From G963422445 sp963422445 (lineage in GTDB: Bacteria > Pseudomonadota > Alphaproteobacteria > Thalassobaculales > Thalassobaculaceae): a stretch of DNA of 64,000 nt. Both the position numbers and the translations under genes were made by a program. Below, piece after piece: positions 51,928-61,945 of the stretch; within the stretch, counting starts at the first letter, position 1, and each line of letters begins with the position of its first letter. Location: positions 5,580,001-5,644,000 of the forward strand of contig OY729512.2 of the NCBI GenBank assembly GCA_963422445.2, in the 5' to 3' direction. The notes under the pieces were generated by a model, which worked only from the letters and a program-made list of their open reading frames with translations, had not been told where the DNA came from and did not search any database.

Positions 51928-54870
51928 TTACAATTCGAGATCCATGCCGTGGCCGCGCTCTCGCATCGATGACTCATGCTCCTTCGCTGGCAGCGAGATG
52001 TCCGTTCGGACCATTTCGGTGCCCGTCCCCGGCCCTTGAGCCGGCTGACGGTCGACGCCTTGCACAGCATTGGTCGCCTTACCCTCCATCTTCGGCTCTG
52101 CCTCACCGATCCCTTCGAGCGCAGAAATGCGCTCGCCGGTGGCGGCTTCGAGCTGTTCTCGGAGCGCCTTGGCGTCGTCGGTGACCAGCTCGGCCCGGTC
52201 GCGGGCGCGGCTGATCTCGACGTAGAAGGATTTCTGCGTGGTCAGGTGCGGATGGTTTGCCTCCATGGCGGCGATCACGTTGTCGACGGTACGGCCCTGG
52301 AACGCGTGCACGGTCGAGGCCCAGGCATGGTCGAGATGGCGCAGCTGCGGATCGCCTTCGTTCAGGCTCAGCATGCGCCCGTCCTCGAGCCGGAAGGACA
52401 CCCGGCCGCCGGTCACCGCCACCACCTCGGCGGTGTGGCTGTTGACGAGCCCGAGCACGGTGTCGTTGCGGGTCCAGCGGACGCGGTCGCCGGCGCGGAG
52501 CTCGAGCGCCTCGGCCCGGTAGACCTCGCTGCCGCCCCGGCTCCCGGCAATTTCGCCGGGTTTCCAGCCCACCGTCCCGTGCTCTCCCCCGCCGAGCAGG
52601 ACCTCCCTTCGCGCGTGATCGACGCCGGCGACGCGGCGCTCGTCGCCCTTCTCGACGCCGATCCGTTTGTACGGTCGGTGGAAGACCACGACATCGCCCA
52701 CCGCATAGTTCCCGGCGAGCGCCTTCTCCGCGTTGGTATAGCCCTTCGAGACCAGCCGCTCGCTTTGGAGTGGGGGACCGTGGATGCGGCCCTCACGGGC
52801 GAGGCGTTCGCGGACATGGCCGTTGATGGCTTGGCGCAGCTCGTGGCTCGGCGCCATCACCCCGGTGCGTTGGCGTTCCTCCGGGGAGAGCTTCAGCCAG
52901 CGCGCGGCGACGGCGCCGGCGATGTTGTCGGCCTTCACCTCGGCGACGTTGGCCCCGAGCTTCCCGAACGCCTTGGCCGTTTCGCCCGCGAGGCTCGCCT
53001 CGACGGCGGCCTTCAGGTCAGGATCGCGCTGGCGCATGATCTCGTCCATGATGGCGGTCTTCATACCCGCCTGCTGCAACTGCGCGAACGGCTTGCCGGC
53101 GTCGACCGCGTCGAGTTGCTTGGAGTCACCGACGAGCACAACCCGAGGGATGCGCAGAACATTCGCGATCCGGAGCAGGTCGCGGGCCTGGACGGTGGAG
53201 GCGAGGGATCCTTCGTCCACCACCAACACGGTCTTCGCGAAGCGGCTGCGCAGTTCGCGCTCGCCGTTCTTCGAGAGCCTGCCCTCGGCGACGCCGGCGT
53301 TGCGCGCGAGGAAGAGCTGCAGCGTCTCGCCGTCGATGCCGGCCTCGGCGCCGAGCGTCCTCGCCGCCGAGGCTGACGGCGCGAGCCCCATCATGCGGTA
53401 GCCGCTCTTCGCCGCCAGCGCTTGGACGCGCCTCAGCATGGCGGTCTTGCCCGTGCCGGCATAGCCCTGGACGCCCACCACCCGGTCCTTCGCGCCGAGG
53501 ATGAGCTTGACCGCCTCCCGTTGTCCGTGGGTGAGCGGTCCCCTGTGCAGCCGCGCGCTCACCATCCAGCTTCGCATCACCGGCCGCCCGCGCCTCTGGC
53601 CGTCCCACATCAGCCCGATCGTCTCCCGCTCGTCAGCGAGCGCCTTGTCCGTCGTCATCCCATCGCCCGCCTCGTGCGCGGGCGCGGCGTGGAGCGTGCC
53701 GGCCTTCCGGAGAGTGCCCACCGTCATCTCCGCCTCTCCGACGGAGACTGCTCCGGGCCGCCAGGCGAGTGCGGCGGTCAGCAGGTCGGCGCGGGAGAAC
53801 ACCGCCTCCCGCTCGGCGAGATGGGCGACTGCCCACTCCACGGCCTCGGCTTCCGGGGTTTTCGTTGCGGCGTCCGGCCCGGCCGGGTCCGCCTTCGCGA
53901 ATCCGTCCACGCTCGCCGCAGCCTCCCGCCCCGCGCCGGCCTCTCGCGACAGGGCATCGGCGACGAGCGCGCGGGCGTCGAGCCCGAGTCCGGCGGCCTG
54001 CCGCTGCCAGCTCTCGCGCAGCGCCGCCTTGTCGACATCGCGCTTGTGGGCCCGCGTCATCAGCGCCGCGCGCTCGGCGAGGCGCGCATCGGCGGCGGTC
54101 CCCGCGGCGCCCCGCTCGGCGACCGCAGCCTCGATCTCGGCGCGCCGGGTGGAGAAGGCCTCGATCACCTCGCGGGACACGCCCGCGATCTCGAAGCGCC
54201 CGTCGGCATGGCTCTTCTCGATGCCGTAGCCGAGCCGCGCTAGGCTTTGCGCGAGCTCGCTGCGGTAGACCATGCCGATCAGCTTCTGTTGGCGGTAGAG
54301 CGCCTCGTTGGCCATGGCCCGCCACTTTCCGTCCCCGCCCCGGACCATGTTGGCGAGCACGGCGTGGGTGTGGAGCTGGGGATCGAGGTTGCGGGACGTA
54401 TCGTGGCGGAACGTTGCCGCCACGACTCTTTGGTTGCCGGCCCGGACCATCTTTCCCGTCTCCGGATCCCGCATGCGGGTCTCGGCTGCGTTGCCCTCGA
54501 CCCAGGCGAGGGTGCGGGCGACGGCCCGGTCATGGGCCTCGACCACGCGGCCGTCGCCGCCGACCAGCGCGGCGAGAGACACGGACTTCGGCGCGCTGAA
54601 CGTCAGGTCGCGGCCGGGGCGATGGATGCGGTTGCCGTCTCTGTCGAGGCGTCCCAGGCGCTTTCCCGATCCGTCCGGGACCTCGCCTTCGAGTACCGCG
54701 CGGAACGTCTCCGGGTCGACCGGGCCTTCGAAGCCCAGCCCCTCGGCGCCCTTTCCGGCCCAGGCGCTGGCGGCCCTGTGGGCAGGGTCGTCCTTCGCGT
54801 AGTAGCCGTCGCGCTCATAGTAGGACGTGCCTTGCGCGGGCGAGGCGACGGCGCCGATGGAGACGACCAT
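51928..54870 (-). CDS. traI: MobF/TrwC-type conjugative relaxase-helicase
   Basis: 980 aa. Relaxase domain: tyrosines Tyr17/Tyr18 and Tyr23/Tyr24 in TSYYERDGYYAKDD, LTFSAPKSVSLAAL, and the metal-binding histidines (His156, His167, His169 in NLDPQLHTHAVLANM). A RecD-like helicase follows, with GYAGTGKTAML, VLVVDEGSLAST, and near the C-terminus STVHAFQGRTVDNVIAAM. It nicks oriT, stays covalently bound and unwinds the transferred strand. The ATG at 54870 overlaps the TraD stop as TGATG, showing coupling; an ATG nine bases earlier is possible. F TraI is 1756 aa, so this is the shorter TrwC-like form. Confidence 0.95.
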   Translation of the reverse strand: MVVSIGAVASPAQGTSYYERDGYYAKDDPAHRAASAWAGKGAEGLGFEGPVDPETFRAVLEGEVPDGSGKRLGRLDRDGNRIHRPGRDLTFSAPKSVSLAALVGGDGRVVEAHDRAVARTLAWVEGNAAETRMRDPETGKMVRAGNQRVVAATFRHDTSRNLDPQLHTHAVLANMVRGGDGKWRAMANEALYRQQKLIGMVYRSELAQSLARLGYGIEKSHADGRFEIAGVSREVIEAFSTRRAEIEAAVAERGAAGTAADARLAERAALMTRAHKRDVDKAALRESWQRQAAGLGLDARALVADALSREAGAGREAAASVDGFAKADPAGPDAATKTPEAEAVEWAVAHLAEREAVFSRADLLTAALAWRPGAVSVGEAEMTVGTLRKAGTLHAAPAHEAGDGMTTDKALADERETIGLMWDGQRRGRPVMRSWMVSARLHRGPLTHGQREAVKLILGAKDRVVGVQGYAGTGKTAMLRRVQALAAKSGYRMMGLAPSASAARTLGAEAGIDGETLQLFLARNAGVAEGRLSKNGERELRSRFAKTVLVVDEGSLASTVQARDLLRIANVLRIPRVVLVGDSKQLDAVDAGKPFAQLQQAGMKTAIMDEIMRQRDPDLKAAVEASLAGETAKAFGKLGANVAEVKADNIAGAVAARWLKLSPEERQRTGVMAPSHELRQAINGHVRERLAREGRIHGPPLQSERLVSKGYTNAEKALAGNYAVGDVVVFHRPYKRIGVEKGDERRVAGVDHARREVLLGGGEHGTVGWKPGEIAGSRGGSEVYRAEALELRAGDRVRWTRNDTVLGLVNSHTAEVVAVTGGRVSFRLEDGRMLSLNEGDPQLRHLDHAWASTVHAFQGRTVDNVIAAMEANHPHLTTQKSFYVEISRARDRAELVTDDAKALREQLEAATGERISALEGIGEAEPKMEGKATNAVQGVDRQPAQGPGTGTEMVRTDISLPAKEHESSMRERGHGMDLEL

Positions 54871-57041
54871 CAGAGCCACTCGCAGGCCGGACGGCCGTCA
54901 GCGCCGCCGGCCGCGTCATCGTCATCCCCGGCATCTGGACCGGAAGCCGTGCTGTCCCGCCCACCGGGCGCGGCGGCGCGGTCGGGGGCCGAAGGCTCGC
55001 CCGGCGCGTCACCGCCGCTTGCACCGCCCGTCCCCGCCACCTCGCCGGAGCCGTCCGCGGGCCGCGCGGCGCCGGCGGGGGCTTCTGTGGCCCGGTCCAG
55101 CGCGCCGACCGTCGTCGCTGCATCCCTTGGCTTGGCCTCCGCGCCGGCCGATCCGGTACGGGCCGGCTTCCGTTCGGGTTTGGGCGGCGGGAGGCTCGGG
55201 AGCTCGCCCCGCGGGTCCGCCGCTTCCGGTGCGGCATCCGCTTCGGTCTCCGTCGGTCCGGGAGGCCTGGCTGCCGCCCCCGCCTCGTCCCGGTCGGCGT
55301 CTCGCCGCGGCACGAACCGCTCGGCGGCCTTCGGGCGCTTCACGTAGTCGAGCCGGATCGGGGCGACCGGGAGCGGGCCGGGGAAGCGCAGCCAGCCGTG
55401 GAGGCTCTCGAGCTGCATGATCTCGGAGGCGAGCGCGAGCGCGCGGAGCTCGCGCTTGGGCGTGAGCGATACGCCGTCGCGGATGGTGTTGGCGCCGTAG
55501 GAGAATCCTTCGGTCACCTCCTCGACCTCGCTGCGGCCGAGGCTGTCGGCCGACCATTGCGCGGTGTCGCGGTCGGGGGCGGCGAGCACCACGCGGGTGC
55601 CGCAGAGCCCCGAGATGGTCTCCGCGCCGTTGCGCCCGTAGAGGTCGCGGAGCGCGGAGATCACCTGGATGCCGAGCACGAAGCAGCCGCCGAACTGGCG
55701 CGATTCCGCGAGCCCCGGCTGCAGCGAGGGCACCTGGTGGAGCGTGGGGAGCTCGTCGAGCACGACCCAGATGCGGCGCGCGTCGTCCTGCTCGAGCGAG
55801 AGCATGGCGTTGACCGCGATCTCGAGCCAGGTGGAGATGAGGCCGCGCAGGCTCGCGTGCTGGTCGCCGCGCGAGGTGAGGAACAGGAACCCGCCGCGGT
55901 CCTCGTCGGACACCCAGTCGCGGATCGAGAACGGCGCGCCGGTATCGGGGAGGGTTTCGAGGGCGCCGATGTTGGCGGTGAGCATGGCGCGCACGCTCAG
56001 CGCGGTCTTCGGGTTCTCGGGATCGACGATGGACTGCGCGACCGTGCCCTCCATCGCCTGGGCGAGGGCCGTGAGGTCGGTCTTCAAGAGATGCTCGACC
56101 AGGACCTTGTTCTCCTTCACGCCCTTCTCCCGGAGCACGCCCGCGCCGTTCGAGAAGAGCTGGCGCGCGGCGGTGACCCAGAAGGGATCGACGGCGTCCT
56201 TCTGCTGGGGGATGAGGGCGGCGGCCATGGTGTCGAAGTCGCGGGGGCTGCGCGCCTCGAAGAAGGGCGACCAGCGGGGGCTGCGGGCGTCGAGCGGGTT
56301 GAGCAGCACGTCCCGCGCGGGGTCGTAGAACGCGCGGGTGTAGCTCCCCATCTTGTCGTAGACGACGCAGCGCTCGCCACGCTTTCGGATCTGGTCGACG
56401 AGGTCGGAGATGAGCACGGTCTTGCCCGAGCCGGTGGTGCCGGAGACGATGGTGTGCTGGGTCTCGGCGCGCTCGGGCCAGGGCACGCCGGCGATCCGGT
56501 AGGGCGGGTGTTTCAGGTTCGAGAACACGACCCCGAGCGCGCGCCGGTGAAGCGGTCGGATGCGCCGGCGGAGCTGACCGACGGTGGCGAGCTCCGCGCC
56601 CCGGATGCGGCGCCGGGCTTGCAACTGCCGCCCACGGATCCAGAACAGCGCGAGGAAGAGCGCCATCGCGGCGAGCGACGCCTTGGCCCCGAGGAGCGCG
56701 CCCGCGAACACCTCGTCGCGGACCTTCTCGCGCATGGCGAGCGCCCGGGGGGAAGAGGCGATGTCGGGGAGTAAGGAGACGACGGTGCTGCCGTCGGGCT
56801 GGCGCACCTCCTGGCGCGAGGTGCGCTGGTAGCCGAGCCCGAGCTTGGCCTCAGCGACGGTGACCATGGCGGCGGCGTACCACTCGTAGCCGGTGGTGCG
56901 CTCCCATACGCGCCAGGCGGGGACGGCGACCACCGAGAAGGCGGCGAGCAGGAAGCCCGCGCTCAGGAGCTGGCCCCACATGCGAAGGCCATGGAAGACG
57001 GTCTGGCCGCCCCGGAGCGTGCTGGATCCGACGGTCCTCAT
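54870..57041 (-). CDS. traD: Type IV coupling protein, TraD/VirD4-like
   Basis: 723 aa. Two N-terminal membrane helices (about 24-43 and 116-135) flank a small periplasmic loop. The motor domain has GTTGSGKTVL (201-210) and IWVVLDELPTLHQ as Walker B, with a conserved QVISALRDLYG region. The last ~140 residues are a proline/alanine/acidic low-complexity tail. It pumps the relaxosome DNA into the secretion channel. GAGGAG precedes the ATG at 57041, and the stop overlaps traI. The longer upstream frame lacks a ribosome site. Confidence 0.92.
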   Translation of the reverse strand: MRTVGSSTLRGGQTVFHGLRMWGQLLSAGFLLAAFSVVAVPAWRVWERTTGYEWYAAAMVTVAEAKLGLGYQRTSRQEVRQPDGSTVVSLLPDIASSPRALAMREKVRDEVFAGALLGAKASLAAMALFLALFWIRGRQLQARRRIRGAELATVGQLRRRIRPLHRRALGVVFSNLKHPPYRIAGVPWPERAETQHTIVSGTTGSGKTVLISDLVDQIRKRGERCVVYDKMGSYTRAFYDPARDVLLNPLDARSPRWSPFFEARSPRDFDTMAAALIPQQKDAVDPFWVTAARQLFSNGAGVLREKGVKENKVLVEHLLKTDLTALAQAMEGTVAQSIVDPENPKTALSVRAMLTANIGALETLPDTGAPFSIRDWVSDEDRGGFLFLTSRGDQHASLRGLISTWLEIAVNAMLSLEQDDARRIWVVLDELPTLHQVPSLQPGLAESRQFGGCFVLGIQVISALRDLYGRNGAETISGLCGTRVVLAAPDRDTAQWSADSLGRSEVEEVTEGFSYGANTIRDGVSLTPKRELRALALASEIMQLESLHGWLRFPGPLPVAPIRLDYVKRPKAAERFVPRRDADRDEAGAAARPPGPTETEADAAPEAADPRGELPSLPPPKPERKPARTGSAGAEAKPRDAATTVGALDRATEAPAGAARPADGSGEVAGTGGASGGDAPGEPSAPDRAAAPGGRDSTASGPDAGDDDDAAGGADGRPACEWL

Positions 57042-57217
57042 GGTCTGTATCTCCTCATCCCGTTCGCTGGAAAGCGGCCGTGGGGTCGCCGGTGCGGCAG
57101 GGCCCTGCCCCCGCGCCGCGGCGAGGCGGAGCCGAGCGGGGCGCGGGCGAGGCGGGTGCGGGCGGAGAGAGCGGTCCCGCCCGCCTCGACCGCCCCTGCT
57201 TGCCGGAGACCGCCGCC

Positions 57218-57556
57218 ATGCCCCCGACACCCACAACCCCACAGGGCCGCCGCCACTCCTGGCCGGCGCGCTTCATCGTGTTCGGCCCCCTCGCTGTTGC
57301 GGCGGTGGCGACCGCGCTTGGCACGGAGGCCGGCCTCGTCGCGCCGCTGTGGCTGGCGTCGCTCGCCTGGACGGCGCTGGCGAGCCTCGCGGGCGCGCTG
57401 GTGCGCGGTTTCCGGTACGGCGACTGGTCTTCGTTCCGCGGCCACCGGCTCCCCGAGGACGGCGGCGCGCTCGACGAATGGGCCGCGCGCACTGGCCGGT
57501 ACGCCTGGCTCGGCGAGATGGAGGAGCGGCTGCGCGACGACGATCGTCTTCGGTGA
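57218..57556 (+). CDS. Small inner-membrane protein, divergent to traD
   Basis: 112 aa on the plus strand. GGAGACC precedes the ATG at 57218. After a short basic N-terminus there is a hydrophobic hairpin (FIVFGPLAVAAVATAL and VAPLWLASLAWTALASLAGA), then a soluble tail (WSSFRGHRLPEDGG, WLGEMEERLRDDDR). The gene lies between traG and traD but is transcribed in the opposite direction, unusual within a tra operon. Its function is unknown; entry exclusion or regulation is possible. Confidence 0.6.
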   Translation: MPPTPTTPQGRRHSWPARFIVFGPLAVAAVATALGTEAGLVAPLWLASLAWTALASLAGALVRGFRYGDWSSFRGHRLPEDGGALDEWAARTGRYAWLGEMEERLRDDDRLR

Positions 57557-57563
57557 CCTGCCC

Positions 57564-60506
57564 TCAACGCCCATGGCGCCACCGCTTGCGGTCTTCCTGC
57601 GCGGCCCGCGGTCGGTCTTCTCCAGTCGCGACGGACCCTCCGTCCTCTCCCGCCGGGACCCTATCCTCCGTCCCGTCCGGCGCCTCATTCCGCGCCGTGC
57701 CGAACAGCTTGCCGGCGAGCCACTCGCCGATGACCGGCGCGCTCTCCGTGGCGTGATGCGCGAGGGGCTTCTCCGTCTCGGCCGCGACGCCGGCGCGGCC
57801 GTCCCGGGCGTCCTCGCGCGCGGTGGCGGATCGCGCCTCGCGCCCGGCCTCGGTCACCGTCATGTCCGCGGCGGTCTCCGCCCGCGCGCCGACGGCCTTC
57901 GCCGCCACCTCGCCGGGGAGGGGCGCGTCCGCCGCGTAGGCCCGGTCGCGCACGCCTTCGGCCCACCCGGCATGGGCCGCGGCGGTCTCGCGGGCGTAGG
58001 CCTCGGCCAACGTGTCGCGCGCGGCGCCGTACTCCGCCTCGCCCCCGACGCTGGCCGAGTCGGGACCGGCGGGGGCGGGGAAGCGCTCGGCGACGAACGC
58101 CGCGGCGTGGCTGCGCAGCACCTCGGCGTCCTCGGGCGTCTGCGGCGAGGCGATGCGGATGGCGCCGGCCGTCCCGATGGGCCGCCCGTCCGCGCCCTCG
58201 CGCTCGGAGAGCCAGACGAAGAAGGGCTGGCCGAGCTCGCGGTCGATCGCCTGCGCTTCCGATCGCACCCGCGCGGCCTGCTCCGACCAGCTCTGCGATT
58301 CCTGCCGGCTGAGCGCCGCACGCTCCTCGAAGCGGCGCATGTCGGTGAGGTTCGCCCCAAGGCTCTCCTCGAGGCCCGTGTGCTCGCTGTCCCCCGTGCT
58401 TGTCGAGTAGCGCCTTGACGCCTCCGAGACCTTCGACCAGAGGTCGAGCACCTGGTGACTCTCGGCGTAGTCCTTGAGCCGGTCCCACGACTCCTTCTCG
58501 ATGGTCTGGCCGCGCCAGGACGCCGAGCCGTCGGCGCCGAGCTTCGCGATGAAGCTCCAGCCGCCGCCGATCCGCGCCTCGCCCACCAGCGTCGCCATCT
58601 GGTTCTTCGATATCCCGGCGGTCTCCGACATCCGCTCGACGTGGGACTCCAGCGCCTGGACCTGGGCGCTCTCGCTCTCGGTGACTCCGCGGGCGAAGGC
58701 CTCGCCGGTGGAGACGTCGCGGGCGTAGCGCTCGGCGAGCCGGGTCGCGTCGGTCACCGCGGCGCTCCGCGCCGTGCCGGCCTCGGCCGAGAAGGCCTGA
58801 GAGAGGCCGCGGGCTTGCGCCGCGCGCTGCTCGTGGCTCGCCGCCAGCGACTCCGAGAGCCGCACCCCGGCGGCCGGGATGCGGCTGGTGGCAGCGCCCG
58901 CGTCGGCCACCACGGTGCTGTCCCCGGTCACGGTGTACGCGGCCCCGCCGGGCGCGAACCCGGAGAACCGGTGGTCGTCGACATGGGCCGAGGTGCGGAT
59001 CTGGCGGCCCTCGAGGGTCGCGAAGCGGTGGGTATCGGCGCTGGTGTTGCCGAGCGAGAGGTTGCCGGTCGTGCCCTCGTGCGCGGCGGACGAGGCTGCG
59101 TCCTGGCCGACCGCGAGCACCGAGGTCGCGAGCACGGTCGCCTTCGAGAGCCCGTAGGCGAGCGCCGCGGCGAGGAACGGCACCGACATCGAGAGGTAGC
59201 CCGACATCACGGCGACATCCGCCGCCACCGCCTGGATGCCGGCCTGGGCGACGAGAGAGATGCCGATGTCGCCCCCCGGCATCAGCGCGGTCACGCCCAT
59301 GCGCTCGGCCGCCTCGCCCATGGCGATGCGGTGCAGCACCGCGTAGAGCGGCCCCCACGATTGCAGCCAGACCAGCCCGGTCACATACGACCGGAATATC
59401 CCGGCCCCGGCGGGGGTGAGCATCAGCAGCACGGCCATGGGGAACGCGCCGATGTAGAGGCACTCGAAGACGATCTTCAGCATCGGCACCCAGGTCTCGG
59501 CCTGGCGGCCGATGGCCCGATAGGCGGAGACGGTCTGGGCCTCGGCGCGCGCCTCGGTGTAGGCGCGGAGCGCGGCGGCGTTGCCCGCCTCGGCCGCCCA
59601 CTGCTCGCCCGCGTCGTGGACGGCGTTGAGCACCATCTGCTGGCGCATGATCTCGGCCGCGGAGCGCGAGGCGCCGATGAGGAAGTGGTGCGCGGCCGGG
59701 AGCGCCGCCATCAGCTCGGCGCGGGCGAGCGCGTCGGTAGCGGCGTCCGGGAAGAGCCGCCGGCCGAACACGGCGCCGGCGCGCCGGAGCTCCGCGGTCC
59801 ACTGCGCGTTGAGCCGGCCCGCGGCGCCGGCGCAGGTGACGACCGCCCTGTCGACCCCGCCGTCCTCGTTCCTGGTGGCGAGCTCGACCATGCGCGCGGG
59901 CGAGGCGCCCGCCGACGGCGAGCGGCTCGACGTGACGAGCGCCCAGAGGTCGGTGGACTCGCGCAGCTCGTCCGCCGAGACGTGGCCGAGCAGCAGCGCG
60001 TAGAACACGCACTGGCGCGAGAAGGACCGGAGGTTGCGCGCGAACACCGCGTCGGTGACCTCGAGCCGGGTCGCCGCGGCCGCGAGCCGTGCGCCGAAGA
60101 TGAGCCCGTGGCGCTGGTAGGCGAGGTCGTTCGGCAGCGCGAACGCCTGCTCGGTCAAGCGCGTGAGCCCGTCGCCCACCTGGGAGGTGAGCGAGGCGAA
60201 CAGCGCGAGCCCGATCGGCACGTTGGCGACCACGGCGGGCGCGAGCGCCGGATCGAGCCGGTCCACGACCCGCACCGTGGCCCTGGGCACGATCATCGCG
60301 CCCCACACGGCGACGAACAGCAGGATCCACTTGGCGTTGTCCTTCCACGACCCGCCGAAGGCGGTGCGGAACAGGACCCAGGCGAGCCCCGCTACACCGC
60401 TAAGCTGGGCGAGCACGACATAGGCGCCGCCCGAGGTGATCGCGGCGACCGCGTTCAGGAGGTCGACCAGGTAGGTCCCGCCGCCGAGGGTGAAGAGTTC
60501 GTACAT
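57564..60506 (-). CDS. traG: F-type mating-pair stabilisation protein TraG
   Basis: 980 aa. The N-terminal ~450 residues have several membrane helices (LLNAVAAITSGGAYVVLAQL, WILLFVAVWGAMIV, AVLLMLTPAGAGIFRSYVTG), matching the TraG_N domain of the F-type system. The soluble C-terminal half is alanine-rich and helical. In F, TraG takes part in pilus assembly and mating-aggregate stabilisation and, through its C-terminus, entry exclusion. Order traN-traF-traH-traG matches F-type operons. No truncation is visible. The large opposite-strand frames here are shadows. Confidence 0.9.
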   Translation of the reverse strand: MYELFTLGGGTYLVDLLNAVAAITSGGAYVVLAQLSGVAGLAWVLFRTAFGGSWKDNAKWILLFVAVWGAMIVPRATVRVVDRLDPALAPAVVANVPIGLALFASLTSQVGDGLTRLTEQAFALPNDLAYQRHGLIFGARLAAAATRLEVTDAVFARNLRSFSRQCVFYALLLGHVSADELRESTDLWALVTSSRSPSAGASPARMVELATRNEDGGVDRAVVTCAGAAGRLNAQWTAELRRAGAVFGRRLFPDAATDALARAELMAALPAAHHFLIGASRSAAEIMRQQMVLNAVHDAGEQWAAEAGNAAALRAYTEARAEAQTVSAYRAIGRQAETWVPMLKIVFECLYIGAFPMAVLLMLTPAGAGIFRSYVTGLVWLQSWGPLYAVLHRIAMGEAAERMGVTALMPGGDIGISLVAQAGIQAVAADVAVMSGYLSMSVPFLAAALAYGLSKATVLATSVLAVGQDAASSAAHEGTTGNLSLGNTSADTHRFATLEGRQIRTSAHVDDHRFSGFAPGGAAYTVTGDSTVVADAGAATSRIPAAGVRLSESLAASHEQRAAQARGLSQAFSAEAGTARSAAVTDATRLAERYARDVSTGEAFARGVTESESAQVQALESHVERMSETAGISKNQMATLVGEARIGGGWSFIAKLGADGSASWRGQTIEKESWDRLKDYAESHQVLDLWSKVSEASRRYSTSTGDSEHTGLEESLGANLTDMRRFEERAALSRQESQSWSEQAARVRSEAQAIDRELGQPFFVWLSEREGADGRPIGTAGAIRIASPQTPEDAEVLRSHAAAFVAERFPAPAGPDSASVGGEAEYGAARDTLAEAYARETAAAHAGWAEGVRDRAYAADAPLPGEVAAKAVGARAETAADMTVTEAGREARSATAREDARDGRAGVAAETEKPLAHHATESAPVIGEWLAGKLFGTARNEAPDGTEDRVPAGEDGGSVATGEDRPRAAQEDRKRWRHGR

Positions 60507-60520
60507 GGTCTATGGGCGGC

Positions 60521-61945
60521 TCAGTGTGCGCTCGCCCCGGCGGTGCCGCGCGCGAACGCGAGCGCCGCGCGCAGGTCCGCCGAGAGCGCGCCGGCGAGCT
60601 CGGTCTCGATCAGACGCAGCTTCTCGACCACGGCGAGCGCGGTGTTGAAGCGGGCGAGGCCCTCGTTGCGGTGACGGCTCAAGGCCACCCGGTTGGCGCG
60701 CAAGCCCTCGCGCCAGCGCTCGAGCTGCTCGCCGTCGGCGATGTCGAGCGTCCCGGCGCGCTCCTCGACCGTGCGGTGCAGGTCGGCGATCCAGACCTGC
60801 AACAGGTCAAGCGCGACGGCCTCGGCGAGCGCGTCGATCTCGGCGTCGATGACCGCGCCGCGATAGGCCGCCGCCGCGTTGATGACCCGGTAGACCGGGA
60901 GCGTGGTGAGGTTGACGAGCCCGAGCGCGTCCGCCGGCGGCGCGGTGTCGGTGCGCACCGCCTCGGCGAGCCGGCGGAGCAGGTCCGCGACTCGTGCCCG
61001 GAAGCCCCGGTCGGCCGGGACGTTCACGGCGCCGAGCGTGGGGTTCAGGCAGTCGGCCGGGGTGTCGCAGCGGTAGACCGGCAGAGCGCCGCCACCCTCC
61101 ATCAGCACCTCGGTCACCCGGCGGTCGAGGATAAGCGGCTGCAGGATCCGCACCCGGGGACCGGACGCGTCGCCGTCGGAGGTCGGCGCGATGACGATCA
61201 CCGTGCCGGAGACCGACATGGCGAACTCGGCGAGCTCGGTGTCCGCCGAGAGGAAGGACGAGGCCTGCACCGCCTTCCAGGCGTAGTTGACGTTGACCGG
61301 CACCTGGTCGGCCATCGGCCCGGAGGCCGCAGCGAGGGTCGAGTTGCGCCGTCCGTCGGCGCCGCAGCCGTGCTTCGCCGCGGCGTAGTCGGCGAAGATG
61401 CCCTGGCTGGCGCCGATGGCGGCGCAGATCGACGCCGAGGCACGGTCGTTCTTCGACCACACCGCGCCGACCAGCGCCTGCGCGGTCTCGCAGGAGTTGA
61501 GGTTCTGGCTGTTGACCCACTGGGCGAGCGCGCGGAGCTTCGACATGGTCTCGGCGATGACCGGCGAGATGGTCTCGAGCGCGAGCTCGAAGGCGAAGCC
61601 GGCGGCGTTCTGCGCGACGGCGCGCCCGAAGGCGATGAGCTGGTCGGAGTTGATGAAGGAGAAGGCGCCCGCGAAGGCGTCGATGCCGCCGCATCCGGCG
61701 CGGAAGCTCGGCAGGTTCACGGTCGCGATCTGCTCGGAGCGCACCGGCGCGCGGAGATACAGGTTGCCGAGCGTCCAGTGCCCCGAGGCCTGGCCCTGGA
61801 AGGCCGTCGGTCCGGTGGTGTTGACCGCCGCGCCCCGCCAGAAGGACTCCATCTCCGAGAGCACGTCGGCACGGACCGGGAGGGTGGCCAGGAGCGCCAG
61901 TGCGAGGGCGAACGCCGCGGCCGTGGTCTTTCGGTCAGTAGTCAT
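60521..61945 (-). CDS. traH: Conjugal transfer protein TraH
   Basis: 474 aa. A signal peptide (TTAAAFALALALLATLPVRA, cleavage near residue 26) is followed by the family core: PSFRAGCGGIDAFAGAFSFI, ISPVIAETMSKLRALAQWVN, NLNSCETAQALVGAVW and a C-terminal coiled region. Periplasmic TraH helps assemble the F-type pilus. The start overlaps the end of traF by 11 nt, and traG follows after 14 nt, so all are in one operon. Confidence 0.93.
   Translation of the reverse strand: MTTDRKTTAAAFALALALLATLPVRADVLSEMESFWRGAAVNTTGPTAFQGQASGHWTLGNLYLRAPVRSEQIATVNLPSFRAGCGGIDAFAGAFSFINSDQLIAFGRAVAQNAAGFAFELALETISPVIAETMSKLRALAQWVNSQNLNSCETAQALVGAVWSKNDRASASICAAIGASQGIFADYAAAKHGCGADGRRNSTLAAASGPMADQVPVNVNYAWKAVQASSFLSADTELAEFAMSVSGTVIVIAPTSDGDASGPRVRILQPLILDRRVTEVLMEGGGALPVYRCDTPADCLNPTLGAVNVPADRGFRARVADLLRRLAEAVRTDTAPPADALGLVNLTTLPVYRVINAAAAYRGAVIDAEIDALAEAVALDLLQVWIADLHRTVEERAGTLDIADGEQLERWREGLRANRVALSRHRNEGLARFNTALAVVEKLRLIETELAGALSADLRAALAFARGTAGASAH

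Noticed and set aside
57685..60674. Long open frames (739 and 887 codons) overlapping traG
   Set aside because: Arg/Gly-rich translations without families; traG has membrane helices and proper context.
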